From positions 33,603,020 to 33,667,019 of the forward strand of contig NC_134464.1 in the NCBI RefSeq assembly GCF_047948215.1: a stretch of 64,000 nucleotides of DNA. Direction: 5' to 3'. Below, in pieces: positions 10,891-22,555 of this stretch (positions are counted from its first letter, which is position 1; every line of letters begins with the position of its first letter). The position numbers and the translations under genes were made by a program. Under the pieces are notes generated by a model. That model did not search any database and had not been told where the DNA came from. It saw only the letters and a list, made by a program, of their open reading frames with translations. Source of the stretch: Lycorma delicatula. Taxonomy: Eukaryota; Arthropoda; Insecta; Hemiptera; Fulgoridae.

Positions 10891-11800
10891 TTTTAGCTTT
10901 GACCGTGAATTCTACTCTGTGTTGCTGGAACGTGTCGTTCTAGTCTGTCCACAATCGCAGGTACTTCACTAGAAGATTACTGTGAACCAACGTGGTAAAC
11001 GACGTCCTACTTACTGAATAAATAATGTTATCGTAACAAACACATAATAAATATATGAGTTTCAATAACAGAAGTGCATCTTAAATAATGTTTAAATTTA
11101 TATTTTAAGTCGTCGTATGGAATTGCTGAAGATGATTTTGACCTTATAATTTTGAAATTACAGAACTGAAAATCTTTTTATAAAGAAAAAGATCTTATAC
11201 TTGTTTTTGGGAATTTAACAGAGAATTGGGTGTATGTGTGAGATAATGTGTAGGATATTCCGCAATTTTCCGGATATCTAGTGAAGTTTTCTTGAATTCC
11301 TGACTCTTAGCCTCATTTCTTATTCATATAATTACTGTATCTATAGCTCGTTATAACATGGATTACTATTCCAGAATGTTATTAATCAGAATTTAACAAT
11401 AGAACGATTCTGCACCATCCTGATACTTTCTATGAGAATAAAATTTTATACTGTTAGGTTTGTATGTACGGATGAATAAATTGTATATGCTTAACGATAA
11501 TTTATAAATCTTATAATTTTGTAATCACAAAAAAGAAAACTATTCTCAATTCAAATCAAATTATCCGAAACCTCTATTTTAGGACTTCAAGGAAGAGTTT
11601 TGTGTATGTGTGTGTATGTGTTCGCGCGCGCGTGATTTCTCGTATTGCGAGATATTTTTTTAATTACCTACCGCCAGTTTAACTGAGGGCTCAAGTAGTG
11701 ATGATGAGGGTGAAATTATGGGCGTTCCATGCAATGGCAATCAATGCGAATGTATTTTTATAGATTTTATAGTATATATGTTGTTTATTCTTGTATATAT

Positions 11801-11852
<52 letters not shown>

Positions 11853-13186
11853 ACAGGGAGGTTAACAAACATTATTAAAATAATATAAAAATATTATTAA
11901 TGTTTTTAAATATAGTATTCTATACGGAAAAGTATAATAAAATTACATTAATTAAATTAATTAATTATAAAAAAATTACTTCGAAAAGATTTGAAATGTT
12001 AACATAATTTAATAAATTATTTTTTATACAAACAATAAAAAGAAATTAGAAGAAAAACGTAATTAATCTCTCTTTCTTGTTCTTATTTACTTTTATCTTT
12101 GTCTAATTTATTCAAACTTTAAACATTACAAGACAAACACACAAAGCTTATGTCCAGTCATTAAGCTTAATTCAACATATAATTTATTAAATGGATAAAA
12201 AAAGGATTATCGAATCTAAATTTTATATTAATAAACTGACATTTTAAAAATCTTTTTTTTCTAAATAATCGACAGAAGACTTGAATGAATTGTAAAAACT
12301 AATTAAATGTTCAATTCTATTATTAACAATATTATATTTTAGAAGTTATAAGTTATATATTTCTCTTAACTTTATTATAATTAAATTCTAAAAATGAAAT
12401 GTTGAGAGTACTTTTTTAAATACCACTTTTAGAGATTACTAATAAATCGTCTTTAATATTATATTATAACCCCGTAAAATTAAGAAAAAAAATGATTCCT
12501 ATAGAACAAGAAGTATGATGGTTTTTGTGTTCAATTATAATTAATTTATCAATTTAATTATAGATATTTTGTTTGATACTTCTAATAAAAGAATTAAATT
12601 GTATTTTATTGAAAGTTAAAAAAAAGTCAGTTAATTTAATTTGATATGAATACAACTTTTAGGTATACTAATGCCATATGCTTTTAACTTTTTAATTTAA
12701 CTTTTATTTTAACTTTTTTTTTTGTAAAACGTGCTATTCATAATCTCTTTTTTATTCATACATCCCTTTTTTCATTAACAAGATAATCTATTGAATGAAA
12801 CATAAAATGGAATTGTATTTTATATAAATATGGGAATAATATACTTTATTTGTAATATATCATGTTGAATGTATATATATGATCATTTTCTGATAAGGGA
12901 AATTATTTCAAATATCAAGTACAGACTAATGTTGTTTGTTGTAGAAGCACTAGGAAACAAGATAGAATTGTTTTAAATAATATATATTACAATATTAAGA
13001 AGAGGACAGAAGGTGAATAATCTCTAAGAAAAATTTTTTTATCGCATAAAATGGATTTGATATCAAAATAACCAGTCTAAATGGAATATAAAACCGTGTG
13101 TTTTAACCAAATCTTTCCGAATAACAGATGTATTGTATTCTGGAACTTATATATCGTATTTATGAGCTCTAGTTACTTCAAAGGAC
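10891..13186. other. A/T-rich sequence; only a (TA)n run
   Basis: No coding signal. (TA)n occupies 11813-11848. A GTGTATGTGTGTGTATGTG and CGCGCGCG patch lies at about 11600-11632. Confidence 0.55.
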
Positions 13187-13817
13187 ACTTTTTACTTATT
13201 TGTAGGAAGTAAAGGAAGTATTGTGATAATCTGAAAACCAAAAAATTTTGGTTTCCCGATTTCTATGGAAATATCCATTTCGACCATCCCTGAATCCATT
13301 TTAACTAGTTTCGGCGTGACGTCTGTACGTACGTATGTATCTCGCATAACTCAAAAACGATTATCCGTAGGATGTTGAAATTTTGGATTTCGGACTGTTT
13401 AACAGTCCGATTGTAATTGACTGTAATTGACTGAACCAAAAGTGTCCACAAAAGCCCAAAATCAAAAAATATTTGCATGTTTTTATTTCTTCTTAACTTC
13501 AGTAATAAGTCCTCACTGAGAGCTTTTCAACGATATATGACAAGTTTTACTTATTTCTATTGCTTCCAGAGTTAGAGCCAAATAAAATTTTAATTAATGA
13601 AATATTTGGATCTTGCAAGGGGAAGGCACATAAATTCGAATCAGATTTCATCATCTTACTTTTTAAGTTTTTTTAAAAATTAAAATATATTTATTTATTG
13701 ATAATTATTAACCTCTTATTGTAAGTTTTTTTTACGATAAATAATAATTTAATAATAAAAATATAAAGAAATATGATAAAATATCAGAAATTATTAATAA
13801 AAAAAAGTTAATTATCA
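13187..13817 (+). mobile_element. TACTTCC-family element, 5' part (T3)
   Basis: It starts at TTTTTACTTATTTGTAGGAA, a diverged family 5' end. It carries CTCAAAAACGATTATCCGTA, GATGTTGAAATTTTGGAT and the diverged tRNA-like block AAATTCGAATCAG at 13632-13644, then the A/T-rich tail. A second, inverted copy interrupts the tail at 13818. The tail resumes at 14081. Confidence 0.65.
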
Positions 13818-14080
13818 AAAATCCACTTTCTTTTGGATTTTGAGTTTTTTGGACACTTTTACTTTAGTCGATTGCAATCAAAAGGGGAGGTGCAAAACTA
13901 GGTGTTACAACAATCCTAAAACCAAAATTTTAACATCCTACGACTAATCGTTTTTTAGTTATGAGAGATACGGTCATATACACAGATGTAACGCTGATGG
14001 TCGAGATGGATATTTCCGTTGAAATCAGAAAACCAAAATTTTTAGCGATCACAATACTTCCTTTACTTCGTACAAGGAAA
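13818..14080 (-). mobile_element. TACTTCC-family fragment, inverted (T4)
   Basis: The complement reads from ACTTCCTTGTACGAAGTAAA (5' end, near 14078) through the conserved GATGTTAAAATTTTGG block to the palindromic AAAATCC...GGATTTT centre, where it stops at 13818. It faces T3, so the two form an imperfect inverted repeat with arms of about 260 bases and a spacer of about 370. Confidence 0.65.
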
Positions 14081-14215
14081 AGAATAATATATAAAAAAAT
14101 ATGGAAAGTTATTAAAGAAATAAATTTATGCAATTTTCATTTTTTTTAAATGTGTATATGTAATTTAATAGACGAATAAGAAAGTCATGTGGTGCCCAGT
14201 TTAGATTTTTTATTT
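14081..14215 (+). mobile_element. TACTTCC-family element, 3' part of T3
   Basis: After the inverted insert the family tail continues (TTTATGCAATTTTCATTTTT, ATATGTAATTTAATAGACGA) and ends in AAGAAAGTCATGTGGTGCCC, as at 2217-2240 and 46553-46580. Confidence 0.55.
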
Positions 14216-15372
14216 ATTAAAACAGTATTTAAAATTACGTTCAATATTAAAATAACTACTAACTGTAACATTAACATTGTAGCAGAGGTAATTCTCTAAT
14301 TACTACTAAATATAGATTGTTTAAAATGTTGAAATAAAATTTCACTTTGAAATAATAGAGATTTGACAAAGCAAGAGGAAAATTTTATGCAATTTTTCTG
14401 CTTTTACACAAATTTAATACCATCACAAACTTTTATCTAAATTAATTTTAAAAAGCACAACTTAAAAGTACTCAGAAAGACGCTTCTATAAAAAAAAAAT
14501 TTCGATTCGTTTATTATCTCAGGGGATACAACCGATTAAAATTGACCGCCATTGTGCAGCTTTTGGGATAAATTATTATTGATAAATTAATAGATGAATT
14601 TAGCAATAATTCGCGTTTGCCAGTATGATATTTGAACTTTTTAGCTCTCAAGAAATCGATTTAAAAATAAAAAACAAAAACTTTGTTTCTTAAAATTGCA
14701 AGTATTTTTAAAAAATCCCTAGGCTCTTCTAATTGACTGAGTTAATTTTTTTAAATGCATTTGAAAGTTTGAGTGCTTTTTTATATGTGATTAAATTTTC
14801 AAGTATCTAGATACTTTATTTTAGGCTCTACCCAATTTGGAAAAATTGCTTTTTTTAATCTTGATTGCACAATTATTGTGCAAAAACTGTCAGATCGATT
14901 TTGTTGAAATTGTGTTGCTTCATATCAAAAAGTTATTTGAGGTAAAATCTGAAGGTCCTACGTATAAGTACTCGAAAAAAATTCCCAAAAAATCTTCTTT
15001 TTTTTACAATTATTGCTATTTGTGTATCATCAATAACGTATTTTTATATTTTCAACCGATGATATTCTGTGCAAAACTTAATTTAAACAAATATTTTTTC
15101 TCTCTCGATCTTTTCTTTAAAATGAACAGTTATCGAATTATCTAGAGAAATACGAGAAAAAAATTGGATACTTTTGCGATTTTTTTAAATTTTGTTTAAT
15201 AAAAATTTAAGAACACCTTTTTCAACTGTCGCATAACGAAATAATCATTTCTAATGATATTCCGTAGGCATTAAAGCAAAAATTGGCGATCACATAGAAA
15301 AAGTCCAAACCAAACTGTCCAAACAGATACTGCCTGGACTATGTAATGTAACTGTATCAGTAAATGTGTAAT
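14216..15372. other. No recognisable gene
   Basis: A/T-rich. A 102-codon open frame from 14837 has no recognisable motif and low-complexity flanks, so I do not call it a gene. Confidence 0.5.
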
Positions 15373-15742
15373 ATTGAAAAAATTCAGGCCAAGCAATCCT
15401 GAGTCGTGTATTTAATTGAAACCTAACCACCTAATAACACCGGTGATCTATACAAATCCGAATACGTGTATTCTTTGGCGGCTGAGTTTCAATTAACTAT
15501 ACATCTTAGGAATGGTCGATCTGTGACTGTGCAAGACTACACTTCATTTACATTCGTACATATCATCCTCTGAATTAATAACTGACGGTGGTTCTGGAGG
15601 CTAAACAGAAAAAAAACGAAAGAAAAGAATTCAAATCCAAATAAAAGTACCTACCTTTAATAGGATTTGAACCTGAAAACTCTCGACTTTGGAATCGCTG
15701 ATTTACGATGACGAGTTTACCACTAAACCTATAATGTGGGTT
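15373..15742 (-). mobile_element. SINE1, copy B, split by a second SINE1
   Basis: Minus-strand SINE1 sequence occupies 15632-15742 (A box near 15725-15740, B-box-like GGTTCAAATCC near 15664-15674) and resumes at 15373-15464 (ACCGGTGTTATTAGGTGGTT, then GTTTCAATTAAATACACG). The two pieces abut an opposite-strand SINE1 fragment and share CAAATCCRAATA at the break. Confidence 0.65.
15465..15631 (+). mobile_element. 5'-truncated SINE1 inserted into SINE1 copy B
   Basis: It carries plus-strand SINE1 body (GTTTCAATTAACTATACATC, TTAGGAATGGTC, AAGACTACACTTCATTTACA) and tail (CTAAACAGAAAAAAAACG). It is flanked by CAAATCCGAATA (15453-15464) and CAAATCCAAATA (15632-15643), a 12-base duplication with one mismatch, as expected of target-primed insertion. 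Confidence 0.65.
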
Positions 15743-16259
15743 AAACTTTTAACTATACCAGTAAATATTACAAGATAATCTCGTAAATATAAAAATTGCA
15801 ACATAAGACACGTAGAGACAAAAAAAATTTAAATAGAATAATGGAGCATTTGGTTTATTTGGTTTCGATAAATATACGAGTAGAAAACCAAACAATTCGG
15901 AGATAGCCACCATTCCATGAAATGTGGACACAAAATTAGTTTATTAGAAACGATGGTTTTATATTTTTTTAAATAGTTAAATAATTTTTTTTTATTTCTT
16001 TATTTTTATATATATTATTTTTTACATATTTTGATAATTTTTTAACAATCGAAATACCCATCTGTTGTTAGAATTTAAGCAAAAAAAAACATTGTTCTGT
16101 AACGTATAAATAAAGCATTTAAAAATTAAATACAGAAAATTTCCAAAGTTTATTTAAATTTCTCTATTACGGAAGTCATATAAAGAGTTATTGAGTGTCA
16201 TTTCAATTAAAAACATATAATGAGAATTTTAGGTTAACAATTTAATTTTTTCGGTTAGT

Positions 16260-16500
16260 CAGAGGAATACCATTTACGTACTCAGTGTCGGACTTGCTAA
16301 CAGGTTCCGCAAGATCTTATTAAGAGTGCTTATGTGTGCCTGCGCCGTACCGACTAAATCTCCTCTCTCACTGACTCCCGGGGCCGAACCGGCAGTTCGC
16401 GCAACCCCGGGAGGTGCCATCGGGCTCAGGGTCATTCAAATTTTCCGTGTCTCATCACCGTTGCCGATCCACCCAAGATTGACAATTTGAATATTCATAA
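16260..16500. other. G+C-rich patch of unknown origin
   Basis: The block contains CTCCCGGGGCC and CAACCCCGGGAGG and stands out from its A/T-rich surroundings. It looks like retroelement sequence, perhaps a LINE untranslated region on the minus strand, but no diagnostic motif or poly(A) end is visible. Confidence 0.3.
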
Positions 16501-16796
16501 CTTGCTTAAAATTTAGTGATTTTAAACAAAGGTAAATTTATGAAATATAATGTTATGAAATGTAAATTTATCGATTTATATACATATAAATATAAATTAA
16601 TATATTAATTTCATAATATAAAATATTACATTAATAAAATATTTACAATTATTGTTTTGAGTTTTTACTGCATAATTTTATTCAAACGTAATCGTAATGT
16701 AGTGGATTAATGATGTTAAAAAATTGTAATTAAAATAAAAACTAATTATTTTCACGTTATATGAAAAAAAAATTAATTTTTTTTATGAAAGACTGA

Positions 16797-16905
16797 GCTT
16801 CAGCGGCTATGATCATTAACCTGGTACAAAATGGTAGTGTATGAAAAGATTTTATGCCTGACTGCGATTCGAACCCGGGTTCTCCACACGAAATACCAAA
16901 ATTTT
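16797..16905 (-). mobile_element. tRNA-derived SINE fragment (SINE2)
   Basis: On the minus strand AACCCGGGTTCGAATCGCAG (B box, 16862-16881) is followed by TCAGGCATAAAATCTTTTCA. The same order of B box and TCAGGCAT..ATTTTTCA recurs at several other sites. The A box is not clear in this copy. Confidence 0.5.
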
Positions 16906-18105
16906 AAAATAGTATATATTTAATTAAACATTTTATTTAGTAAGGTAAAAATAATTTCTCATTGAATTACGTATGTGGGCTTCTAACGAAAAAACAAAAT
17001 AAATGCTGCTGTTGAATTTCCCATGAAAAATCAAGAGAAACCATGACAAAATATGTAACAGCGTAACAAACTTAATAATAAAATAACAAGGTTTATGACC
17101 ATTTTAATAAATTTATATATGAAATAGTAATAATTTGAAAGGTGAAATAATAAATAACATTTTAAAGGAATTTGTTAAAATTTCGGGAGTACCTAAAATA
17201 TGAACGATAAAAATTGAGATTTTTTTGCTTATGTTTAAAATTATCAATTGTTGGTTGTTTTTTTTTTAATAAAAAAATACCATATAAATTGAAAAACACT
17301 ATTTTAATTTTCAATTAAACGTCGGGAAAAAATTCCATAACGAACGGTAACATTAAAAACACAATTTTTTCTCCATAAAATGTGATGAATGAAACAAATG
17401 TGTTTTTTATTTTACTTTTTTCTGTAAACGAATCTAAAGTCAAAATTTGTGAAATTGGAAATTTTTGATATTGTATGAAGCACGAATATTCGGTTCACTT
17501 TAAGAGCAATCCTGTTGTAAAAAACCGTGTAGTGTTATAATAATAGATTGTCTCGAAAGTTACATGATGTTTTATATTTGTTTATGATCTAATTTTCGTT
17601 TGATGTTTTCATGTGACACCGACAGAATCGATATATTTACTAATTATTTACATGGCAACTATATATACTTAAAGTTATATAACTGTTGCCACAAAGACAA
17701 TAGATAATAATATATAATATAAATACTGGTGACAAGACGAACAAATTGATTCACTCGGTACATTACAGCACTAACACAATCGTAAACGGTGAAGTAAAAT
17801 TTCACTATTACGAACCATACCTAGGAGAGCTCTTTCACTGAACACGGTGTATATGTACAAACTTTATAAGATTACTTTATATTTACGTGTTCTCTATTGA
17901 TCAGTGGTTAACAATAACTTAAGTGGTATCACAAGCATCACATATCATGACTTCATCTCTCTATGGAAGCGGAAATTTACAAATCTCTTTTTTTAAATCA
18001 TAACAACAATAAAATTATTGGCTTTGATAGCCTATTGCTTTTAAAAGTATAATTCCTTCAGTCATTGTAACAACTGTACTGAATAAACACTGAAATCTCA
18101 TAATA
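16906..18105. other. No recognisable gene
   Basis: A/T-rich. The segment 17520-18100 is less biased and could hold a solo LTR or regulatory sequence, but no paired ends or target duplication were found. Confidence 0.45.
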
Positions 18106-19075
18106 CAGAGTGAGCAACATAAAACCGAACGCACAACGAAACCGCTACCAAATAATATTTATGAAAGACACAACTAGCGCGACTAGGAGATGTATATGTA
18201 CAACTTGCTGCCGTTTGTCAGGTGGTGACTTGTCACTGCAGTATAGTTTTGTTGCAGTGCAATATTGTGAGTGCAGTTGTGATTGTGTAAAATGCCTTAT
18301 TCAATACAGGAGAGGATAGCTATAGTTGAAGCCTATATTCGTTCTCACCTATATTTGTTTGAAGAATCACGTCAAGTATTCGTAGAAAAGTTTCTGAATG
18401 CCTGGATCTCAGCGAAGAGTAGCATTCACAATTTAGTTAAAAAATGGCATACAGCAAGTTTTCAAATGCAAAATTAAATAGGCTATTTTCCGTTAGGACT
18501 CCATAGGTCATTGTTGCCAATACTGAAGAAGAATTAGAATATCCGAAAGATGCCACTTTCGAAGAATTCTATGCGCAACTACCTGTTAATGAAAAAGAAT
18601 TCAGCTTCTTTCAATACAACGGAGAAACGTACCATACATCAATCGTTTCACTGAATCGCAATCATGCAGCTTTTACAAATGAACGAGCTGTCAGCAAAGG
18701 GCGGTAGCCTCCAGGTTCCCCAGAGTTGTCTACTTGCAATTTTTTTCCTTTGGGGCTACTTAAAGGAGAGAGTTTATGCATCTCATCCTCACAATATTGA
18801 TGAACTGAAGGTGAACATTCAATGAGAAATCAACAGAATTGGCAAAAAGGTTTTGCGTCAGACGACTCTCAATATGATCAGTCGAGTACAAAAGTGCATC
18901 GATGCCCAGGGTGGAAATTTTGAACATCTTTTGTAACAATAAGATAAATAAATGCAACATTTAAATTGCGTTTTATATTTTTGCGATTTAATTTAACTGT
19001 ATCATTCATTCCAACATAACCTACCGATTCTACAGCGGTTACGTTATGGGTTTGGTTTTATGTTGCTCACCCAGG
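18106..19075 (+). mobile_element. mariner-type transposon, lineage 2, internally deleted
   Basis: Terminal inverted repeats are clear: GTGAGCAACATAAAACCGAA from 18110, and the complement of GGGTGAGCAACATAAAACCA at 19052-19072. Both are close to TA dinucleotides, and the similarity extends about 40 bases inwards. The ~970-base length is less than the ~1.3 kb of complete relatives, which shows an internal loss. The plus-strand coding relics are described separately. Confidence 0.75.
18292..18960 (+). pseudogene. Broken transposase of mariner lineage 2
   Basis: From an ATG at 18292 the product begins MPYSIQERIAIVEAYIRSH and continues with SSIHNLVKKW. This is the N-terminal helix-turn-helix domain found in a large group of insect mariner-like transposases (the MxxSxQERxxIVE type, DUF4817). 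It stops at 18475. In other frames follow NEKEFSFFQYNGETYHTS (the QQDGATCHTS catalytic region, with the aspartate changed), AVSKGR*PPGSPELSTCNFF (the SPELxxxDFFLW region) and NIDELKVNI. Frameshifts, stops and lost catalytic residues show that it is dead. Confidence 0.7.
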
Positions 19076-19529
19076 TAAGTATGTAAATAATTTGGACAGT
19101 TTTTTTTTACTCGTGTGCTGAGTTCACTATAATATCACGTAAGAAAAATAATATGTGATCGACTTAAAACCATGACTAAAAAGAAAATACGAAAGGCTAT
19201 TTGGTATCCGTATGGTTTGATGTGAACCAAAAGATCACTTAACTGATTGTTCTTTCTGTTTAACTAATGTGTCTAGAATTTCTAAGAAGTCTTAATAAAT
19301 TTCATTACTTTTTGTACCACAGACCTGAACCTCATAGTGAATTTCTTTCAGTTTCCGAGGTTCCTGAAAATGGACAATATGGAAGAAGACAATCACAATT
19401 TAGAATTTTAATTACGATCCAGTCAGCCACATATTATATCACAAAATGAACTTTATTAATTTTGTAAAAAATTTAAACTTATCAAAAAATCAAGCTGAAC
19501 TTTTTAGCTTAAGATTGCAAGGTTGGAAT
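19076..19529. other. No recognisable gene
   Basis: A/T-rich. A 60-codon open frame at 19267 has no recognisable motif. Confidence 0.5.
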
Positions 19530-20126
19530 TTACTTGTTCAAAATCATAAATCTCTGAAAGTTCTTCACCGACAGCTTTGAAATTTTGACACTACGTTGAA
19601 TTCGAATACGCGCGTGTTTTATATACTTAATATTTATATACCTGAGATGTCATACCAGTGACAGGTAAAAACATACTTTTATTGAAAAACAGCGCTGTCT
19701 GTTGGACGTAAAAGCAACACACGCTATACTAAATATTTTACGATTCCATTGCAATATTTCTGATATGTGTGTCCGCTATAGACTAAAAAACTACTGGACC
19801 GATTTTCGGGCGGGGAAAAAGGGAGAAAGGGAAAAATCAAAAAGATAAAAGGAAATGGAAAGGAGGAAGGAGAAAAAAGAAACGGGAAAGGGAAAAAGAA
19901 GAAGAAGGAAAGAGAAATGGGGGAAGTAAAGGGAAAGAAGGTGGAAGGGGGGAAAAGGAAGCGGATAATGAAAGAAAGGGAACAGATAAAAATGAAAATT
20001 GGAAAAAGAGAAATTGGGAAAAGGGAAAGGTTACATTTTGTGAAGTTCTGTAATGTTCATTTTGTTAATGTTTTATGAAACTTTCAATTGTGTTCATTTA
20101 ATCTACATATATATATATATATAAAA
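19530..20126 (+). mobile_element. Non-autonomous Helitron with purine tract (copy H2)
   Basis: It shares with H1 the ordered blocks GAAAGTTCTTCACCGACAGC, CGAATACGCGCGTG, ACAGCGCTGTCTGTTGGACG, AACTACTGGACCGATTTTCG, a purine tract (about 19810-20030) and ATTTTGTGAAGTTCTGTAAT followed by (TA)n. The TC start and the CTRR end are both missing, so it is truncated at both termini. Confidence 0.6.
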
Positions 20127-22002
20127 TCTTCAGCTATCGAAGCCTAAGAGTGTTTTTATGCTAGTTGATTATAATTGGACTTTAATTTAAGATGTTCCTG
20201 AGACTACCTACAAAAAAGAAGAGCATCTGGTAAAAGTTATAATGTAAGTATACGATATCCTGCAATTAGTTACATTAGTTTTTGTAGATGTTTCATGTAC
20301 CATTTCTATTAAACTGAGGGTGAAGAAATATCTTATTTACAGATCTGTAATCTGTATATAAAAGCAATGCAGAAGAAATTCATCACACTCAGAGAAACAT
20401 TTAAAAATTTTTATTTTGTATATCTGCGTAATTAAAATAATTATAATGAAGCTTAAAAACTCATCTTAAAGACCGAAGTGTCGTGTAAAAATAATTCTGT
20501 TATCTTATTTACATTAGTAGATTTTATACTTTTTAGGAGACGTTTTTAAGCCTTTCTTGATATCATTAAAACTTAGATTTTTTTAAGGCGCCCAGTGAAA
20601 TAATATATTTCAGGGAGGAATGTACGTAATTATTATATACGTGTAATAATGATCACAAGGCTATAAAATACAAAATCAATTTTATTTTATCATGAATATT
20701 CATTACTTAGAAAGACGCACAAAAAAATTGTCCACATCTTGTTTTATAATGCCCAATCCAATGTTTTGTAGTTAGCAGCTCCCAAAGTAACGCTTTTTAA
20801 TTATTTTTCATTATAACTTACAATTCCGTATAGCTTCCATATTCCGTACATTCCATAACTTGTAATTACGTGTTTTAAACTTCCTCTATTCAACTTAGCC
20901 TCCCATTATTATTTTTTACTATAACAGAGATGTGTTAGTATACTTGTATATTTCACTGAATCGTTTTTATTTTTTTTTAACGTTTCCACAATTTATTTTC
21001 CTTCCTTACAACTTTTTATAATTTCCTTATTAGTCTATCATTTTATCATCTTTAACTACTACTGTATTTTAAAGGATTCATACCTTATTTTTTCTGTTAT
21101 CCTACAGCCCAAGTCTCACTTTAGTACAGAGGTATACTCCAAATATAAGTTCTTATATAATAAACTCTTTTGAAAATTATATAAGTTTTTGTTTAAAAAA
21201 AACAAATCCTTCCATAAGAGAATGGTTTATTTCTGATTTATCCTTTAAAATATATTTCTTTGCTTCAAACATCGCAGGTAATTTTACACCTCAAATAAAT
21301 AATTGCCTTATTTTCAAAATATTTTGAAAACGTAAAAAATTCACAATAATGGAAAAAGAAAGTATTTTTTTATCACTAATGGGAAAATTTTCTAAACAGT
21401 TATTAGTAACGTTATACCTCCCAAGAAAAATAAGGGAATGAAAAAAATATTTATTATTACAATTGGATAAAAAAACGTTAACAAGTTAAAATCCAATTTA
21501 GATAAAATCTTACTTAATAAAATTACGTCTCAACAAAATTTATGATTAAATATTACTTGCATTATAATTTACACACTGAACGTATTTTCTACTCGTATTA
21601 TATTTTAGTAAAAACTGATTTGTTGACTATAATAACAACAGTTGGAAGCTAGTATGAATTATAGTACAAAGAATTTTACTAGCACAAAAACACAATATAG
21701 AACGTCTTTCAATCTTTGAAAAGACTTTAATTAAGTTGTTTCATGTATATTGCAGTAATATTGTGTTAACAAAAGAAAGATTCATTCTGGGATACTCTTT
21801 AGTTAAAAAACAACAAAAAATCCTATTTATTATAGTGTTTACCTTATTACATCGTTTCTTTTTGTGTCTGAAAAAAAAATACAAATTTGAGAACTTCAGG
21901 TTGTGAAAAAAAAGAAAATATGATGAAAAAATTTAACTATAAAATTTTAGTTTTTCATTTTGACTTCAATTTAATTTTCATAACTATGAAATAAATCTAT
22001 AC
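20127..22002. other. No recognisable gene
   Basis: A/T-rich filler; no coding signal, no repeat boundary. Confidence 0.55.
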
Positions 22003-22370
22003 CATTATATAAAATGGAGAGGGCTTTTGTTTGTTCGGGATAAACCAAAAAACTACTCGATCAAATCGTATCCAAATGTTTACCCATGTTTCTTGGCATA
22101 ACTGAGAAGGGGTTGGCTGGCTGGTGCAGTGAAAATATGCCGATTGAAGCACAAACTTTCATGAATTGAATTATTGAATTGTACTGTGAGTCTATATTAC
22201 TGTTTGAACTGGGTTTGAACTGAGTGATTCAAATCAATCGAATGAATTATATTACAAAAATAATAGAATTAAATTTACGTTATATAAAATAATATTATAT
22301 AAATTTTAAAAATTTCTGTTGAACAACAACGGGCTTCCCGCGGGGACTGTGTGTGATTATAGATTGATGA
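22003..22370 (+). mobile_element. Possible short Helitron-like element
   Basis: A TCTATACCATTATATAAAAT start after A, then GGCTTTTGTTTGTTCGGGAT and AAACTACTCGATCAAATCG, is the usual opening of insect Helitrons. Near 22331-22350 a G+C-rich GGGCTTCCCGCGGGG could be the 3' hairpin. A clean CTRR end is not visible, so the call is tentative. Confidence 0.35.
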
Positions 22371-22555
22371 GGTATGCGAGTACCTCACGGGAGGCTAGAC
22401 CATCATCATCGACTGGTAACAAACGGGGTGCTCTTATAACATTTCTGGAAACAATCGTCTGATTTCAAAATTCAAACTGGGAATTTTTTAGTAGATTGAA
22501 GGCTAAGTTTTGCACATATTAGGTACACTCTCGATCTAACAAATCACGGTAATTC

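Noticed and set aside
17520..18100. Solo LTR candidate
   Set aside because: No TG...CA paired boundaries with target duplication and no second copy in the window.
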